Source: Dendrosporobacter quercicolus
Lineage (GTDB): Bacteria > Bacillota > Negativicutes > DSM-1736 > Dendrosporobacteraceae
Length of the DNA: 64,000 bases
Direction: 5' to 3'
Assembly: GCF_900104455.1 (NCBI RefSeq)
Contig: NZ_FNHB01000007.1
Location: forward strand, 124,001 to 188,000
Position numbers and translations under genes: made by a program. This document shows, in pieces, positions 52,942 to 62,413 of the stretch. A model generated the notes under the pieces. It was not told the DNA's origin and did no database searches. It saw only the letters and a list, made by a program, of their open reading frames with translations. Numbering within the stretch: position 1 is the stretch's first letter; every line of letters starts with the position of its first letter.

Positions 52942-53826
52942 ATGCGAACTACATGGAAAAAAACTTTGATCTTCACGCTGATTGCCGTAATGGCAATTAC
53001 TTTGGGACTGGCCGGCTGCGGCGGCCAGCCGGAAAGCGGACAAAACGGGAAAAAAACGGTGCGGCTTGGTTATGTCAATTGGGCTGAAGGGGTTGCCATG
53101 ACCTATTTGGCCAAAGTTGTTTTAGAAGAAAAAATGGGCTACCAGGTTGAGGTAACCATGGCTGATGTTGCGCCAGTATTTTCATCTGTCGCCAATGGCG
53201 ACTATGATGCTTTTCTGGATACCTGGCTGCCGGTGACGCATGAAACCTATATGAAGGAATATGGCGACAGGCTGGTAGATCTGGGCACAAGCTTTGTGGG
53301 AGGACGGATTGGCCTGGTTGTTCCGGAATATGTTACCATCAACAGTATTGAGGAATTAAATTCGGTGAAAGACAAAATGGACGGCAGGATTGTCGGCGTT
53401 GATTCAGGAGCCGGTATGATGAAGGCGACCGATCAGGTGATCAAAGATTATCAGCTTGATTATCAGCTGATGAGTAGCAGCGGCCCGGCAATGACTGCGG
53501 CGCTAAAGGATGCGATTGAAAAACAGGAATGGATTGTGGTAACCGGCTGGAAACCTCATTGGAAGTTTGCCACCTGGAAACTGAAATTTCTTGAAGAACC
53601 CAAAGGAATCTATGGTGGGGTGGAAAGCATTCATATTGTAGGCCGCAAGGATATTGAGCAGGATTTACCGGAAGTGGCTCAGTTTTTTAAAAACTTTAAA
53701 CTGAATGATGAACAGCTGGGAAGCCTGATGGGCTTAATTGCTGAGAGTGATGATCCGCTAAAAAGCTCCCGGGAATGGGTGCAAAAGAACGAACAGGTGG
53801 TAACTGGCTGGCTGCCGCAAAAGTAG
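52942..53826 (+). CDS. opuAC: Glycine betaine-binding lipoprotein
   Basis: 294 residues. Lipobox LAGC with lipidated Cys26 after a hydrophobic signal. OpuAC/ProX-like fold: VNWAEGVAMTYLAKVVLEEK, DAFLDTWLPVTHETYM and WIVVTGWKPHW. Tryptophans of the ligand cage occur in VNWAEG, DTWLP and WKPHW. ATG at 52942 has GAGGAGG upstream; a TTG at 52927 is less likely. Anchored at the outer face of the inner membrane. Confidence 0.92.
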   Translation: MRTTWKKTLIFTLIAVMAITLGLAGCGGQPESGQNGKKTVRLGYVNWAEGVAMTYLAKVVLEEKMGYQVEVTMADVAPVFSSVANGDYDAFLDTWLPVTHETYMKEYGDRLVDLGTSFVGGRIGLVVPEYVTINSIEELNSVKDKMDGRIVGVDSGAGMMKATDQVIKDYQLDYQLMSSSGPAMTAALKDAIEKQEWIVVTGWKPHWKFATWKLKFLEEPKGIYGGVESIHIVGRKDIEQDLPEVAQFFKNFKLNDEQLGSLMGLIAESDDPLKSSREWVQKNEQVVTGWLPQK

Positions 53827-53841
53827 CCGTTGTAAAGGGTT

Positions 53842-53881
53842 AGCCCCCGCTTTCATGCCGCAAGGCATGGGCGGGGGCTTT
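53842..53881 (+). terminator. Terminator of the opuA operon
   Basis: AGCCCCCGC pairs with GCGGGGGCT, enclosing a second small stem (CATGCC/GGCATG); only three T follow, so efficiency is uncertain. Confidence 0.7.
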
Positions 53882-53969
53882 ACATATTTTGCTTGTTTTA
53901 CGGTAAATCTATGTTCGGGCGGTAATTTTGCAAAAAAAGGGATAATTTTTTCCAATTTAGCAGGAATAA

Positions 53970-53999
53970 TTGAATCAAAAGCGAATACAGTAGTAAAAT
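53970..53999 (+). promoter_or_regulatory. Candidate promoter of the sugar-acid cluster
   Basis: TTGAAT at 53970-53975, 18 bases, TAAAAT at 53994-53999, 55 bases before the first gene. Confidence 0.45.
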
Positions 54000-54054
54000 A
54001 ACTGCTTAATGATTTTGGTAGTAGTAAAAAAACTAAACAAGAGGTGCAAGGTTT

Positions 54055-55152
54055 ATGGCAAAAAAATTGAAAGCTTTACTCATTGGCGATGCGATGATTG
54101 TTGGCAGCGAATTTCAGCTTGCCGCCCAAAAATATCTTAGCGGCTTTACCTCGGAGGTAAAGGTGAGCGACTGGGAACCGGACTGGCAAAAGCTCCAGGC
54201 CAGACGGCTGGAGGTCGAAAAGAAAGGCCCTGAGATTGAAGAAGTGGATGCGCTCATCAAAGCCGAAGGAAAAGACGCCGAACTACTGGCCGGGTTATTT
54301 CTGCCTATTTCTTCAAAAGTATTTGACGCCATGCCGAATTTGAAAATTGCCGGTGTATCACGGGCTGGTTTGGAGAATGTGAACGTTAAGGAAGCCACGA
54401 AACGCGGTATTCTGGTGTTCAATATTGAAGGCCGCAATGCTGAAGCCGTATCAGATTTTGCCGTTGGCCTGATGTTATCGGAATGCCGAAATATTGCCAG
54501 AGCCCATTTTGCGATCAAAAACGGGCAGTGGCGCAAGGCGTTTTCCAATTCCAGCTGGGTACCCGAATTAAAGGGCAAGAATGTCGGCATCGTCGGCTTT
54601 GGCTATATCGGGCGGCTGGTTGCGCAAAAACTATCCGGGTTCGGCGTCAATATTCTGGTATACGATCCTTTTGTCAAGCCTGAAGACGTTAGCGCCGCCG
54701 GCGCCACTCTGGTAGAAAAAGACAAGCTGTTTAGCGACAGTGATTTTATCAGCCTGCATGCCCGTATGAGCGAAAGCACGAAAAATATGGTAGGGGCCAA
54801 AGAACTGGGATTGATGAAATCAACGGCTTATTTAATCAATACCGGCCGGGCCGGTTTGGTGGATGAGCAAGCCCTGCTTAGTGTTCTGCGGGAGAAAAAA
54901 ATTGCCGGCGCCGGGCTTGATGTATTTTTAGATGAACCCTTAAAACCCGATAGTGAGTTTTTAACGCTGGATAATGTAACGTTGTCCACCCACATTGCCG
55001 GCACAACGAAAGAAGCGCTGACCCGCTCGCCGGAAATTTTGCTGGAGGATATCAGCAAGCTCCTGCAGGGGCAGAAACCGCGTTTTGTCATCAATAAAGA
55101 GGTGCTTGAGCAGCCTGCATTTAAAGAATGGCTGGCAGGTGTTCAGCAATGA
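54055..55152 (+). CDS. D-isomer-specific 2-hydroxyacid dehydrogenase
   Basis: 365 residues, SerA/GhrB-like. NAD motif GFGYIG; catalytic Arg in INTGRAGLVDE, Glu in DVFLDEPL and His in LSTHIAGTTKEA all present. The N-terminal domain is longer than in typical members. AGAGGTG precedes the ATG. It overlaps the aldolase gene by four bases (ATGA). With the kinase, aldolase and GntP permease, it probably oxidises or reduces a sugar acid at C2. Exact substrate unknown. Confidence 0.85.
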   Translation: MAKKLKALLIGDAMIVGSEFQLAAQKYLSGFTSEVKVSDWEPDWQKLQARRLEVEKKGPEIEEVDALIKAEGKDAELLAGLFLPISSKVFDAMPNLKIAGVSRAGLENVNVKEATKRGILVFNIEGRNAEAVSDFAVGLMLSECRNIARAHFAIKNGQWRKAFSNSSWVPELKGKNVGIVGFGYIGRLVAQKLSGFGVNILVYDPFVKPEDVSAAGATLVEKDKLFSDSDFISLHARMSESTKNMVGAKELGLMKSTAYLINTGRAGLVDEQALLSVLREKKIAGAGLDVFLDEPLKPDSEFLTLDNVTLSTHIAGTTKEALTRSPEILLEDISKLLQGQKPRFVINKEVLEQPAFKEWLAGVQQ

Positions 55153-55985
55153 TGGTCAATTTAGCCCAATTGCTGCCTGATGCCCGGAGAAAAAGATACG
55201 CGATTGGTTCTTTCAATGTCTACAACTATGAAACGATTCGCGGCGTTATTGAAGCAAATAATGAACTGGGCTATCCGGCAATTGTAGCCTTTGGTGAAAA
55301 TTATCTCACCAATATGACCGTTGATGAGGTTTTTGCGCTGGTTGACGCTATGTCCAAAAGGGTAAAAATCCCCCTGGCGCTCCATTTGGATCATTGCAAG
55401 TCCTTTGACCATATCGTCCAGGCCATAAAAGCCGGCTTTACTTCGGTAATGTATGATGGCTCCAGCCTGCCTTTTGAAGAGAATATCAAACAGACTGCCC
55501 AGATCGCAGCCATTGCTCATGCCGCTAATGTCAGTGTGGAAGCCGAACTCGGCGCTTTAGCCGGCGGGGAGTTTTCCAATGAAGAGTCTGGTGAGGAAAT
55601 TTACACCAATCCGGAGCAGGCCGCCAGGTTTGTCGCTGAAACAAAGGTTGATGCGCTGGCTGTTTCGATCGGTACCGTACATGGCATGTATAAAGGCACG
55701 CCCAAGGTAGACGTGGAAATTCTCAAGAAAATTGCTGCTCAGGTGGACTTGCCGCTCGTTTTGCATGGCGGCTCAGGAACGCCGGAGGAAATTGTGAAGA
55801 GATGCATCAGAAATGGCATTGCCAAAATTAACGTCAATACTGAGATTTCTTTGTATACGATAGAAAAAGTGAAGGAACTGCTTCAGTCAGGAAAAGCTTA
55901 TCATTTATCACAGCTGGCGTGTAAAGAAGTTGACTATGTCAAGGAAGTTGTTAAAAAGTATTCAACAATGTTTCGGGCGATTTAG
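55149..55985 (+). CDS. Class II ketose-bisphosphate aldolase (FbaA/GatY family)
   Basis: 278 residues. Zinc-binding and catalytic stretches of class II aldolases: AIGSFNVYNYETIRG, LHLDHCKSFDHIVQAIKAGF (catalytic Asp and zinc His), SVEAELGALAGGE, VSIGTVHGMYKG and PLVLHGGSGTPEE. It cleaves a ketose phosphate to a C3 phosphate unit and an aldehyde. In this cluster it probably serves a sugar-acid pathway instead of glycolysis. The ATG overlaps the dehydrogenase stop; the spacing to AGGTG is fair. Confidence 0.88.
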   Translation: MMVNLAQLLPDARRKRYAIGSFNVYNYETIRGVIEANNELGYPAIVAFGENYLTNMTVDEVFALVDAMSKRVKIPLALHLDHCKSFDHIVQAIKAGFTSVMYDGSSLPFEENIKQTAQIAAIAHAANVSVEAELGALAGGEFSNEESGEEIYTNPEQAARFVAETKVDALAVSIGTVHGMYKGTPKVDVEILKKIAAQVDLPLVLHGGSGTPEEIVKRCIRNGIAKINVNTEISLYTIEKVKELLQSGKAYHLSQLACKEVDYVKEVVKKYSTMFRAI

Positions 55986-55995
55986 CCGAAGCGAT

Positions 55996-56025
55996 CATTT
56001 CAAACCCCTTAAGGGGTTTGAAATG
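55996..56025. other. Perfect 30-bp palindrome between aldolase and kinase genes
   Basis: CATTTCAAACCCCTT is followed by its exact reverse complement, AAGGGGTTTGAAATG. A T run (TTTTTT) comes seven bases later. It may reduce read-through into the kinase gene or stabilise the upstream mRNA. Confidence 0.75.
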
Positions 56026-56079
56026 GGTTGATTTTTTGCAATAATGCTAAAATTGCGAATGAGAAACGGAGGCGGAAAA

Positions 56080-57591
56080 ATGGAACATATTTTGGTGCTT
56101 GATGTTGGTACCTCCAGTTTAAAAGCCATGCTTTACGACATTACCGGCAAGCTGTTAAACCGGGCATCACATGAATATCACTCGGATTTTTTCAGCAATA
56201 ACCATGTTGAGCAAAATCCGCTGACCTGGCAGGATTCTTTAATTATTACGTTGAAGAAGTCAAGTAATTTTATCCGGGACAATAACCTTTCTATTGATGC
56301 AATTGTTGTAACTTCCCAGCGCGCTTCGGTTATTCCGGTCGATCATGCAGGGGAGACGCTTCATCCCGCCATCATGTGGCAGGACCGGCGGAGTATGGCG
56401 CAATGCGATCAATTGCTGGGCGAGCTAGGCCTTGAAGAAATTTACCGGCGTACCGGTCTAAGGGCCAACCCTTATTTTTCCGTGCCGAAGATGATGTGGC
56501 TCAAGGATGAGCGGCCGGAAATATACAAGAAGGCGGAAAAACTGATCGGCGTGCAGGATTATGTTGTAAAGCTGTTGACCGGTGTATATGTTACCGACTG
56601 GACGCAGGCTTGCCGGACTTTGCTAATGAATATTAACACTTTTCAATGGGATGAAGATATGGTAAGGATCAGTGGAATTCCATTGAGTAAATTGCCTGAG
56701 TTATGCCCGCCGGGAGCGCAGGCCGGCTTGCTGGAAAGCGGTATTGCCGGATTGACGGGTTTAAAGACCGGGATCCCGGTGATTATCGGCGGCGGGGATC
56801 AGCAATGCGCTGCGCTGGCGCTCAATATTCTGCGTCCCGGATATGCCGAGGCCAATACCGGAACAGGCTCTTTTGTCATTGCCTACTCCGAAGCGCCGCA
56901 ATTCGACGCCCAAAGCCGTACCCTGTGCAGTGCAGCAGCTATTCCGGGCAAGTGGATTGTAGAAGCCGGCATATTCAATACCGGGTCAATCCATCGCTGG
57001 TTTAGGGAACAGTTTTATCCTGAAGGCGAAAAGTCTTATGAAATCATCAATAAAGAAGCCGCTGAGTCCCCGGTTGGAGCTAACGGCGTCATGATGTTGT
57101 CCCATTTTGAAGGCAGCGCCGCTCCTTACTGGAATCCACTGGCGAAGGGCATGTTCCTTAATTTATCCCTGGGAACGCAGCGCCGCGACTTTACCAGGGC
57201 AATTTTAGAAGGAATTTCATTGGAGATTGCGCATAACCTTTCGCTCATTGAAAACCTGGTGCCGGAAATGTCCACCGTTAGTGTCGCGGGCGGTCTGGTG
57301 GCCTTTGATCTCTTTAATCAGATTCAGGCGGATTGTTTTAATAAACGGGTTATCCGCTATGATAACAGCGAAGCCTCTTCCCTGGGCGCGCTAATGAGCG
57401 CGGCAGTCTCCCTGGGCATCTATCAGGATCATGCCGCTGCCTTCCAGGCCATTTGTCCAAACCAGCCCATTGTATTCCAGCCTGATCCGGTCAATGTCGA
57501 TAAATACCGCATTCTCTTCAAGCGCAAAGACGAGCTGTATCAATCTCTTCACCGGTGCGGTATTTATGAATTGTTTAGCAATCCACTATAG
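56080..57591 (+). CDS. FGGY family carbohydrate kinase
   Basis: 503 residues. ATPase lobes: VLDVGTSSLKAMLYD at the N-terminus, PAIMWQDRR, IIGGGDQQCAALALN, NTGTGSFVI and SVAGGLVAFDLFNQ. FGGY kinases act on sugars or sugar acids (xylulose, gluconate, glycerol and others). A GntP permease next door favours an aldonate. ATG at 56080 has GGAGGCGG upstream; an ATG at 56044 has no site. GC content and codon use match neighbours. Confidence 0.88.
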   Translation: MEHILVLDVGTSSLKAMLYDITGKLLNRASHEYHSDFFSNNHVEQNPLTWQDSLIITLKKSSNFIRDNNLSIDAIVVTSQRASVIPVDHAGETLHPAIMWQDRRSMAQCDQLLGELGLEEIYRRTGLRANPYFSVPKMMWLKDERPEIYKKAEKLIGVQDYVVKLLTGVYVTDWTQACRTLLMNINTFQWDEDMVRISGIPLSKLPELCPPGAQAGLLESGIAGLTGLKTGIPVIIGGGDQQCAALALNILRPGYAEANTGTGSFVIAYSEAPQFDAQSRTLCSAAAIPGKWIVEAGIFNTGSIHRWFREQFYPEGEKSYEIINKEAAESPVGANGVMMLSHFEGSAAPYWNPLAKGMFLNLSLGTQRRDFTRAILEGISLEIAHNLSLIENLVPEMSTVSVAGGLVAFDLFNQIQADCFNKRVIRYDNSEASSLGALMSAAVSLGIYQDHAAAFQAICPNQPIVFQPDPVNVDKYRILFKRKDELYQSLHRCGIYELFSNPL

Positions 57592-57635
57592 GTTCATATA
57601 AATGTGATAAACAAAACTAAAGGGGGAGAGAAAGA

Positions 57636-58973
57636 ATGAGTACAACTGCAGCACTCATGTTAGTGCTACTGGCCTCAATCGGCTTGATCGTGTTCCTGAT
57701 TATGAAAGTACGTCTGCACACCTTCGTAACCTTAATTGTGGCCTGCATGTTCGTCGGTTTTGCGACCGGCATGCCGCTGGCGAAGATTGGCGCCTCTATT
57801 GAGGCCGGGATGGGAGGTACTTTGGGCTTTTTAGCCACAATCCTGGGTCTTGGCACAATTTTGGGCAAAATGCTGGAAGTCTCGCATGGCGCACAGCGTC
57901 TGGCCCGCACGATGATTGAAGCTTTAGGCAAGCAAAGAGCCGGCTGGGCAATGATGATTGTCGGCTTTGTGGCCGGTATTCCGGTTTTTTTCCAAGTTGG
58001 GTTTGTGCTGTTAATTCCTCTGGTATTCAGCGTTGCCAAGGAAACCGGGCTGTCGATGGTGAGCATTGGTATTCCGACGGCGATTTCGCTGATTACGGTA
58101 CATTGTATTTTACCGCCCCATCCGGCGGCAATGGCAATTGCCGGATCATTAAAGGCCGACATCGGGCGGGTTATTCTCTATGGCATCATTGTGGGATTGC
58201 CGTCGGCAATTATTGCCGGTCCGCTATGGGCCAATCTGATTGGCGATAAATTCAAGTTTACGCTGCCGGAGAGTCTGCAAAAGACGGAAATGGTATCAGA
58301 AAAAGATATGCCTTCCTTTGGCGTCACACTGTTTACCATTATGCTCCCGCTGCTGATTATGGTTTCCAAAACAATTATCGAATTAAATTTCCCCAAAGAT
58401 GCTTCATTTATGCCTATTGTAAATTTTATCGGTAATCCGATTACCGCATTACTTATTTCAACTTTTGTCGCTTATTACACGTTAGGGCTGGCCCGCGGCT
58501 TTGATATGAAACAGCTGTTGGCCTTTACCGACCAATGCTTTGGACCTGTAGCCGGCATCCTGCTGGTTATCGGCGGCGGCGGGGCTTTTAACAAAGTTCT
58601 GATTGACAGCGGACTGGGCACCGAACTGGCTAAGGTCTTGACCGGCTTATCCATGAATCCTCTGCTCCTGGCGTGGGTAGTCGCCGTTGTTATGCGGTTT
58701 TCAGTGGGATCGGCTACAGTCGCCATGATGACGGCGGTTGGCATTGTTATGCCGGTACTGTCGGCGTATCCCGGCCTTGACCCGGCGTTGGTGGCGGTGG
58801 CCGTCGGAGCCGGCGCTATCAGCTTTTCTCATGTCAATGATTCGGGTTTCTGGATTGTCAAAGAATTTTTTGGCTTGTCGGTAACCGATACCTTAAAGTC
58901 CTATACAACCGCAACCTGCATCGCAGCCGTAGTTGCAATTATTATTACCATGATATTGGCTCAAATTGTCTAA
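57636..58973 (+). CDS. GntP family gluconate/sugar-acid permease
   Basis: 445 residues, about twelve helices, with GntP-family stretches LAKIGASIEAGMGGTLGFLA, PVFFQVGFVLLIPLVF, LPPHPAAMAIAGSLKAD and SHVNDSGFWIVKEFFGLSV. It imports gluconate or a related aldonate with protons. GGGGGAGAG precedes the ATG. It closes the metabolic operon; a terminator follows. Confidence 0.92.
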   Translation: MSTTAALMLVLLASIGLIVFLIMKVRLHTFVTLIVACMFVGFATGMPLAKIGASIEAGMGGTLGFLATILGLGTILGKMLEVSHGAQRLARTMIEALGKQRAGWAMMIVGFVAGIPVFFQVGFVLLIPLVFSVAKETGLSMVSIGIPTAISLITVHCILPPHPAAMAIAGSLKADIGRVILYGIIVGLPSAIIAGPLWANLIGDKFKFTLPESLQKTEMVSEKDMPSFGVTLFTIMLPLLIMVSKTIIELNFPKDASFMPIVNFIGNPITALLISTFVAYYTLGLARGFDMKQLLAFTDQCFGPVAGILLVIGGGGAFNKVLIDSGLGTELAKVLTGLSMNPLLLAWVVAVVMRFSVGSATVAMMTAVGIVMPVLSAYPGLDPALVAVAVGAGAISFSHVNDSGFWIVKEFFGLSVTDTLKSYTTATCIAAVVAIIITMILAQIV

Positions 58974-58990
58974 ATAGTTTCAGGTATCAT

Positions 58991-59017
58991 AAAAAGAGCG
59001 GCCAGTCCGCTCTTTTT
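58991..59017 (+). terminator. Terminator after the GntP permease gene
   Basis: AAAAAGAGCGG pairs with CCGCTCTTTTT around CCAGT, both strands suited to termination. Confidence 0.88.
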
Positions 59018-59069
59018 GTGCAACCGGCAGGTAGTTGATTTTGGGATTCCAAACTTAAGGAGAGCGGAT

Positions 59070-61247
59070 ATGAGTATTCAACAGGAAATACTGTTAACCG
59101 TTATGGGCATTATCCTCACGGTCAATTTGATTGCCGTCGCAGGCATGGCGATTTGTGTTTCACCGGATTTTTGGCAGTCTTTTCTTCAGTATGGACTAGG
59201 GTTGTTGGTCGTGCTGCAATTATTGAGCGGAGTGGTTGTGTGGCTGTGGTTAAAAAAGCTGTTCACGCCTTTGCAATTGATCCGGCAAGGTGTTGACAGC
59301 CTGGGAACGGGCAATTTGACTTCACCGATCGACTATCCGGGCAGGAATGCTTTTGGCCAAATGATCGGCGGATTTAATGAAACCATTGCCAAGCTCAAAG
59401 GTATGGTGGGAACGGTGCGGGGGGAGACGGAAAAACTTTCAGGCTCCAGTGTGGAATTGGCGGCTGTGGCCAATGAGGCCAAACGGGCCGTTGAGGCAAT
59501 TGCCCAGAGTGCGACGGAAATAGCCGGAAATTCGCAGGAAATCGAACATATGGCGCAGCAGGCGGCGCAAGGCACCGACCGGGTTGCAGATCTATCGCAA
59601 AAAACTTCCGACAGGCTGAAAATCCTGGCCGGTAACGCCGAAGCCATTGGCGTAGCGGCCGATAGCGGCAAAACGGCGATTCAGGAGGTTACCGCGGCAA
59701 TTAGCAAGATTGCCGTACAGGCGGAAAATAATACCGCCAAGGTGGTAAGCGTGGGGGCAAAATCCAATCAGATCAGAGAAATCGCCGATATGATCCAGAC
59801 AATTACCAAACAAACTGATTTATTGGCGCTCAATGCGGCGATTGAGGCGGCAAGAGCAGGCGAACATGGCCGGGGATTCGCCGTTGTCGCCGAGGAAGTG
59901 CGGAAGCTGGCCGAACAGTCGCAGGGGGCAGCCGGGCAAATCAATACAATTATTGACCAAATGCTCACCGATATGAATGAGGTAATTACTGTTTTTAAAA
60001 CAACATCAGGTGAAATTAATGCCGAGGTCGGCAAAATGGGGCAGGCCAATGACAACTTTAGTGAGATCACCCGTTGTATTGCGCCGGTGCGGAGCGAAAT
60101 CAGGGATGTCGTGCAAATGGCTGACGAGCAGGCCGGGTTTGCCGGAACCTTAAAGCAGGCGGTAGACCAGGTGGTCCGCGTATCACAGGAGGCGTCGGCA
60201 TCTACCGAAACGACGGCCGCCGGCACCCAGCAGGTAAGCGCTTCCATCGATGAGATTGCCAATAACGCCCGTTCTTTATCGCGGCTTGCGGGTGAGCTGG
60301 AACAGGCGGTAATGGGCTTTAAATTATCAGACAGACAGCTGATCCGCGTGGCTTTCAGTTTGTCTGATTCTTCGACCTCCTATCTTGGTATGCAGCATTT
60401 TGCTAAATTGCTTAATGAAAAAGCCCCCGGACGGTATGAAGTTAAGATCTACCATAGCGCCCAGTTGGGTGAAGATCCCGAAATGCTGGAAAAACTCCAG
60501 CAGGGTCAGCTGGAAATGACCTTTATGTCATCAACTCCGGTTGCCGCAATTGCCCAGGAATTTATGCTGTTTGATTTTCCATTTTTGTTCAAAGATGAGC
60601 AAACCGTTGACAGAATACTGCAGGGACGGTTTGGGGCCAAAATACTGCAAGCTCTTAATAGCTACGGTTTTCACGGCCTGGCGCTGGCCGAAAATGGGTT
60701 TCGTGATTTAACCAATTCCAGACGGGAGGTATGCCGGCTGGAAGACTTTAAAGGCCTGAAAATCAGGACAATGGTCAATCCCGTCCATTTGGACACTTTT
60801 CGCTGCTTAGGGGCTGAAGCTGTCCCTATTCCGTTTGGTCAGCTGTATTCAGCGTTAAGTCAGGGTACGGTTGACGGGCAGGAAAACCCACTGTCCACCA
60901 TTTCCAGCAGCAATTTCTATGAAGTGCAGAAATACCTGACATTGAGTCATCATGTGTATACGCCGTTTGTCATGCTGTATTCCGGCAAGCTGTGGGATGA
61001 ACTTCCGGCTGCCGATCAGGCGGTAATTGAAGCCGCCGCAAGGCAAAGCGCTCTCTATACTACTGAGATCAACCGCAAAATGACCGGCGGAATTATTCCT
61101 GAATTAGAGCGGAACGGCATGAAAATTGCGCGGATTTCCGATGATGAACTGGCTCGTATTCAACAGGCGGTAACGCCTGTTTATGAAAAATACAAAGGCC
61201 AGGTTCAGGATTTACTGGAGGAGCTGCGCCGCGAAATAAAACAGTAG
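59070..61247 (+). CDS. Chemoreceptor fused to a C-terminal TRAP-type (DctP) solute-binding domain
   Basis: 725 residues. Two closely spaced helices (about 7-30 and 38-62) with a short loop, so there is no periplasmic sensor domain. HAMP-like region (~63-115), then a methyl-accepting signalling domain whose tip ([20 protein letters not shown], about 248-267) is canonical. From ~420 to the end follows a full DctP/TRAP solute-binding fold: [25 protein letters not shown] with the carboxylate-binding Arg566, and [10 protein letters not shown] (602-611). The binding domain has no own signal sequence and would lie in the cytoplasm. One continuous frame, AAGGAGAG upstream. It may sense a carboxylate imported by the neighbouring GntP permease. 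Confidence 0.85.
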   Translation: MSIQQEILLTVMGIILTVNLIAVAGMAICVSPDFWQSFLQYGLGLLVVLQLLSGVVVWLWLKKLFTPLQLIRQGVDSLGTGNLTSPIDYPGRNAFGQMIGGFNETIAKLKGMVGTVRGETEKLSGSSVELAAVANEAKRAVEAIAQSATEIAGNSQEIEHMAQQAAQGTDRVADLSQKTSDRLKILAGNAEAIGVAADSGKTAIQEVTAAISKIAVQAENNTAKVVSVGAKSNQIREIADMIQTITKQTDLLALNAAIEAARAGEHGRGFAVVAEEVRKLAEQSQGAAGQINTIIDQMLTDMNEVITVFKTTSGEINAEVGKMGQANDNFSEITRCIAPVRSEIRDVVQMADEQAGFAGTLKQAVDQVVRVSQEASASTETTAAGTQQVSASIDEIANNARSLSRLAGELEQAVMGFKLSDRQLIRVAFSLSDSSTSYLGMQHFAKLLNEKAPGRYEVKIYHSAQLGEDPEMLEKLQQGQLEMTFMSSTPVAAIAQEFMLFDFPFLFKDEQTVDRILQGRFGAKILQALNSYGFHGLALAENGFRDLTNSRREVCRLEDFKGLKIRTMVNPVHLDTFRCLGAEAVPIPFGQLYSALSQGTVDGQENPLSTISSSNFYEVQKYLTLSHHVYTPFVMLYSGKLWDELPAADQAVIEAAARQSALYTTEINRKMTGGIIPELERNGMKIARISDDELARIQQAVTPVYEKYKGQVQDLLEELRREIKQ

Positions 61248-61358
61248 CAGCCGGGGGATTTTGCGCAATTGAGCAAATGCAGGAATGGAAACCGTGCAGT
61301 GTTGTCATAACGGTTAGATTAACGCGGGGCGCTTGGCGGTGTGCATACCGGCCATAAG

Positions 61359-61404
61359 ACGCCTGACGGCGGCGCAGTTTGCCAAACCCCGTCCGGTCAG
61401 GCGT
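61359..61404. promoter_or_regulatory. Inverted repeat upstream of rpiR
   Basis: ACGCCTGAC (61359-61367) and GTCAGGCGT (61396-61404) are perfect 9-bp arms, 17 bases before the -35 box of the RpiR promoter. Possible operator. Confidence 0.4.
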
Positions 61405-61420
61405 GCTGCTGTACCGGAAC

Positions 61421-61449
61421 TTGACAGACAAGCCGCCTCTTCTTATAAT
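61421..61449 (+). promoter_or_regulatory. Consensus promoter of the RpiR regulator gene
   Basis: TTGACA at 61421-61426, exactly 17 bases, TATAAT at 61444-61449: perfect consensus, 40 bases before the ATG. Confidence 0.8.
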
Positions 61450-61488
61450 TCAATTGAACTTCAATTCATTTTTTTAACGGAGGCTGCT

Positions 61489-62334
61489 ATGTCGAATCTA
61501 TTTTCGCAGATACGAACGCGCTATCATGTGTTGTCGCCGGCGCAAAAACACATTGCGGATTTTGTGCTGAATAACTCGGAACAGGTGATGTTATTTTCCC
61601 TGGGAGATCTAGCCGAGAAATGCAGTACCAGTGAAACCACAATTCTGCGTTTTTTACGTAAACTTGGGTTTGATTCCTATCAGGTGTTCCGGGTTAAAAT
61701 TGCCCAGGATTTATCCAACAATACTACGCAGGCTATTTATGAAGAAATCCAGAACGGCGATACCGCGGAACAAATCCGTCAAAAAGTTATCATGTCGACG
61801 GTAGCTTCTATTCAGGACCTGAATAATCTGATTGATCCCGAATTGCTGGTTAAGGTAGCGGACCTTATTACCAAAGCCCAGCGGATTTTATTTTGCGGCG
61901 CCGGCGCTTCCGGCGCGGTTGCTATTGATGCATTTCATAAATTTTTGCGGCTGGGTTTTGATGTGTCCTACCATAATGACGCTCATTTTATGAGCATCGC
62001 CTGCGCCAGCGCCGATGAAAAGGCCTTGGTAGTGGTCATCAGCCATTCCGGCGAAAGCCGGGATATTCTGGATGCCGCCAGTCTGGCCAAGGGAAACGGC
62101 GCGCCGGTCGTGGCTTTAACCAGCTATGGTCATTCTTCCGTGGTCAAATTCGCCGATTTTGTACTGTTAAGTTCGTCAAATGAAACCAAATACCGCTCGG
62201 ATGCGATGGTTTCCCGGATACTGCAGCTGGTGATTGTGGATATGCTGTATGTGAACGTGGTATTGAAGCTTGGCAATAAGGGCATTGATCGTGTGAATAA
62301 ATCCCGGTTGGCGGTTGCCAAGAAGAAGGTCTAA
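61489..62334 (+). CDS. RpiR/MurR family transcriptional regulator
   Basis: 281 residues: N-terminal helix-turn-helix of RpiR type (FSLGDLAEKCSTSETTILRF, LRKLGFDSYQVFRVKIA) and a C-terminal SIS sugar-phosphate-binding domain (FCGAGASGAVAIDAFHKFLR, VVISHSGESRDILDAASLAK). The ATG at 61489 has GGAGG upstream; a longer frame from 61333 runs across its own promoter. It probably controls the sugar-acid cluster at 54055-58973 through a phosphorylated intermediate. Confidence 0.9.
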   Translation: MSNLFSQIRTRYHVLSPAQKHIADFVLNNSEQVMLFSLGDLAEKCSTSETTILRFLRKLGFDSYQVFRVKIAQDLSNNTTQAIYEEIQNGDTAEQIRQKVIMSTVASIQDLNNLIDPELLVKVADLITKAQRILFCGAGASGAVAIDAFHKFLRLGFDVSYHNDAHFMSIACASADEKALVVVISHSGESRDILDAASLAKGNGAPVVALTSYGHSSVVKFADFVLLSSSNETKYRSDAMVSRILQLVIVDMLYVNVVLKLGNKGIDRVNKSRLAVAKKKV

Positions 62335-62351
62335 AAAATTGTCCGGGGAAA

Positions 62352-62405
62352 AGGGTGTCGCAAAACGTTTTTCAAAAAAAAACGTAATGCGGCGCTCTTT
62401 TTTTG
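62352..62405 (+). terminator. Probable terminator after rpiR
   Basis: GGGTGTCGC and GCGGCGCTC pair with several G-T pairs, enclosing a perfect ACGTTTTT/AAAAACGT stem, and seven T follow. Confidence 0.6.
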
Positions 62406-62413
62406 ACAAAAAC

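Noticed and set aside
59070-61247. Two genes (chemoreceptor and TRAP binding protein) wrongly joined by a frameshift
   Set aside because: The frame is continuous, the junction near residue 420 has no ribosome binding site, and the DctP part lacks a signal peptide, so a real fusion is more likely.
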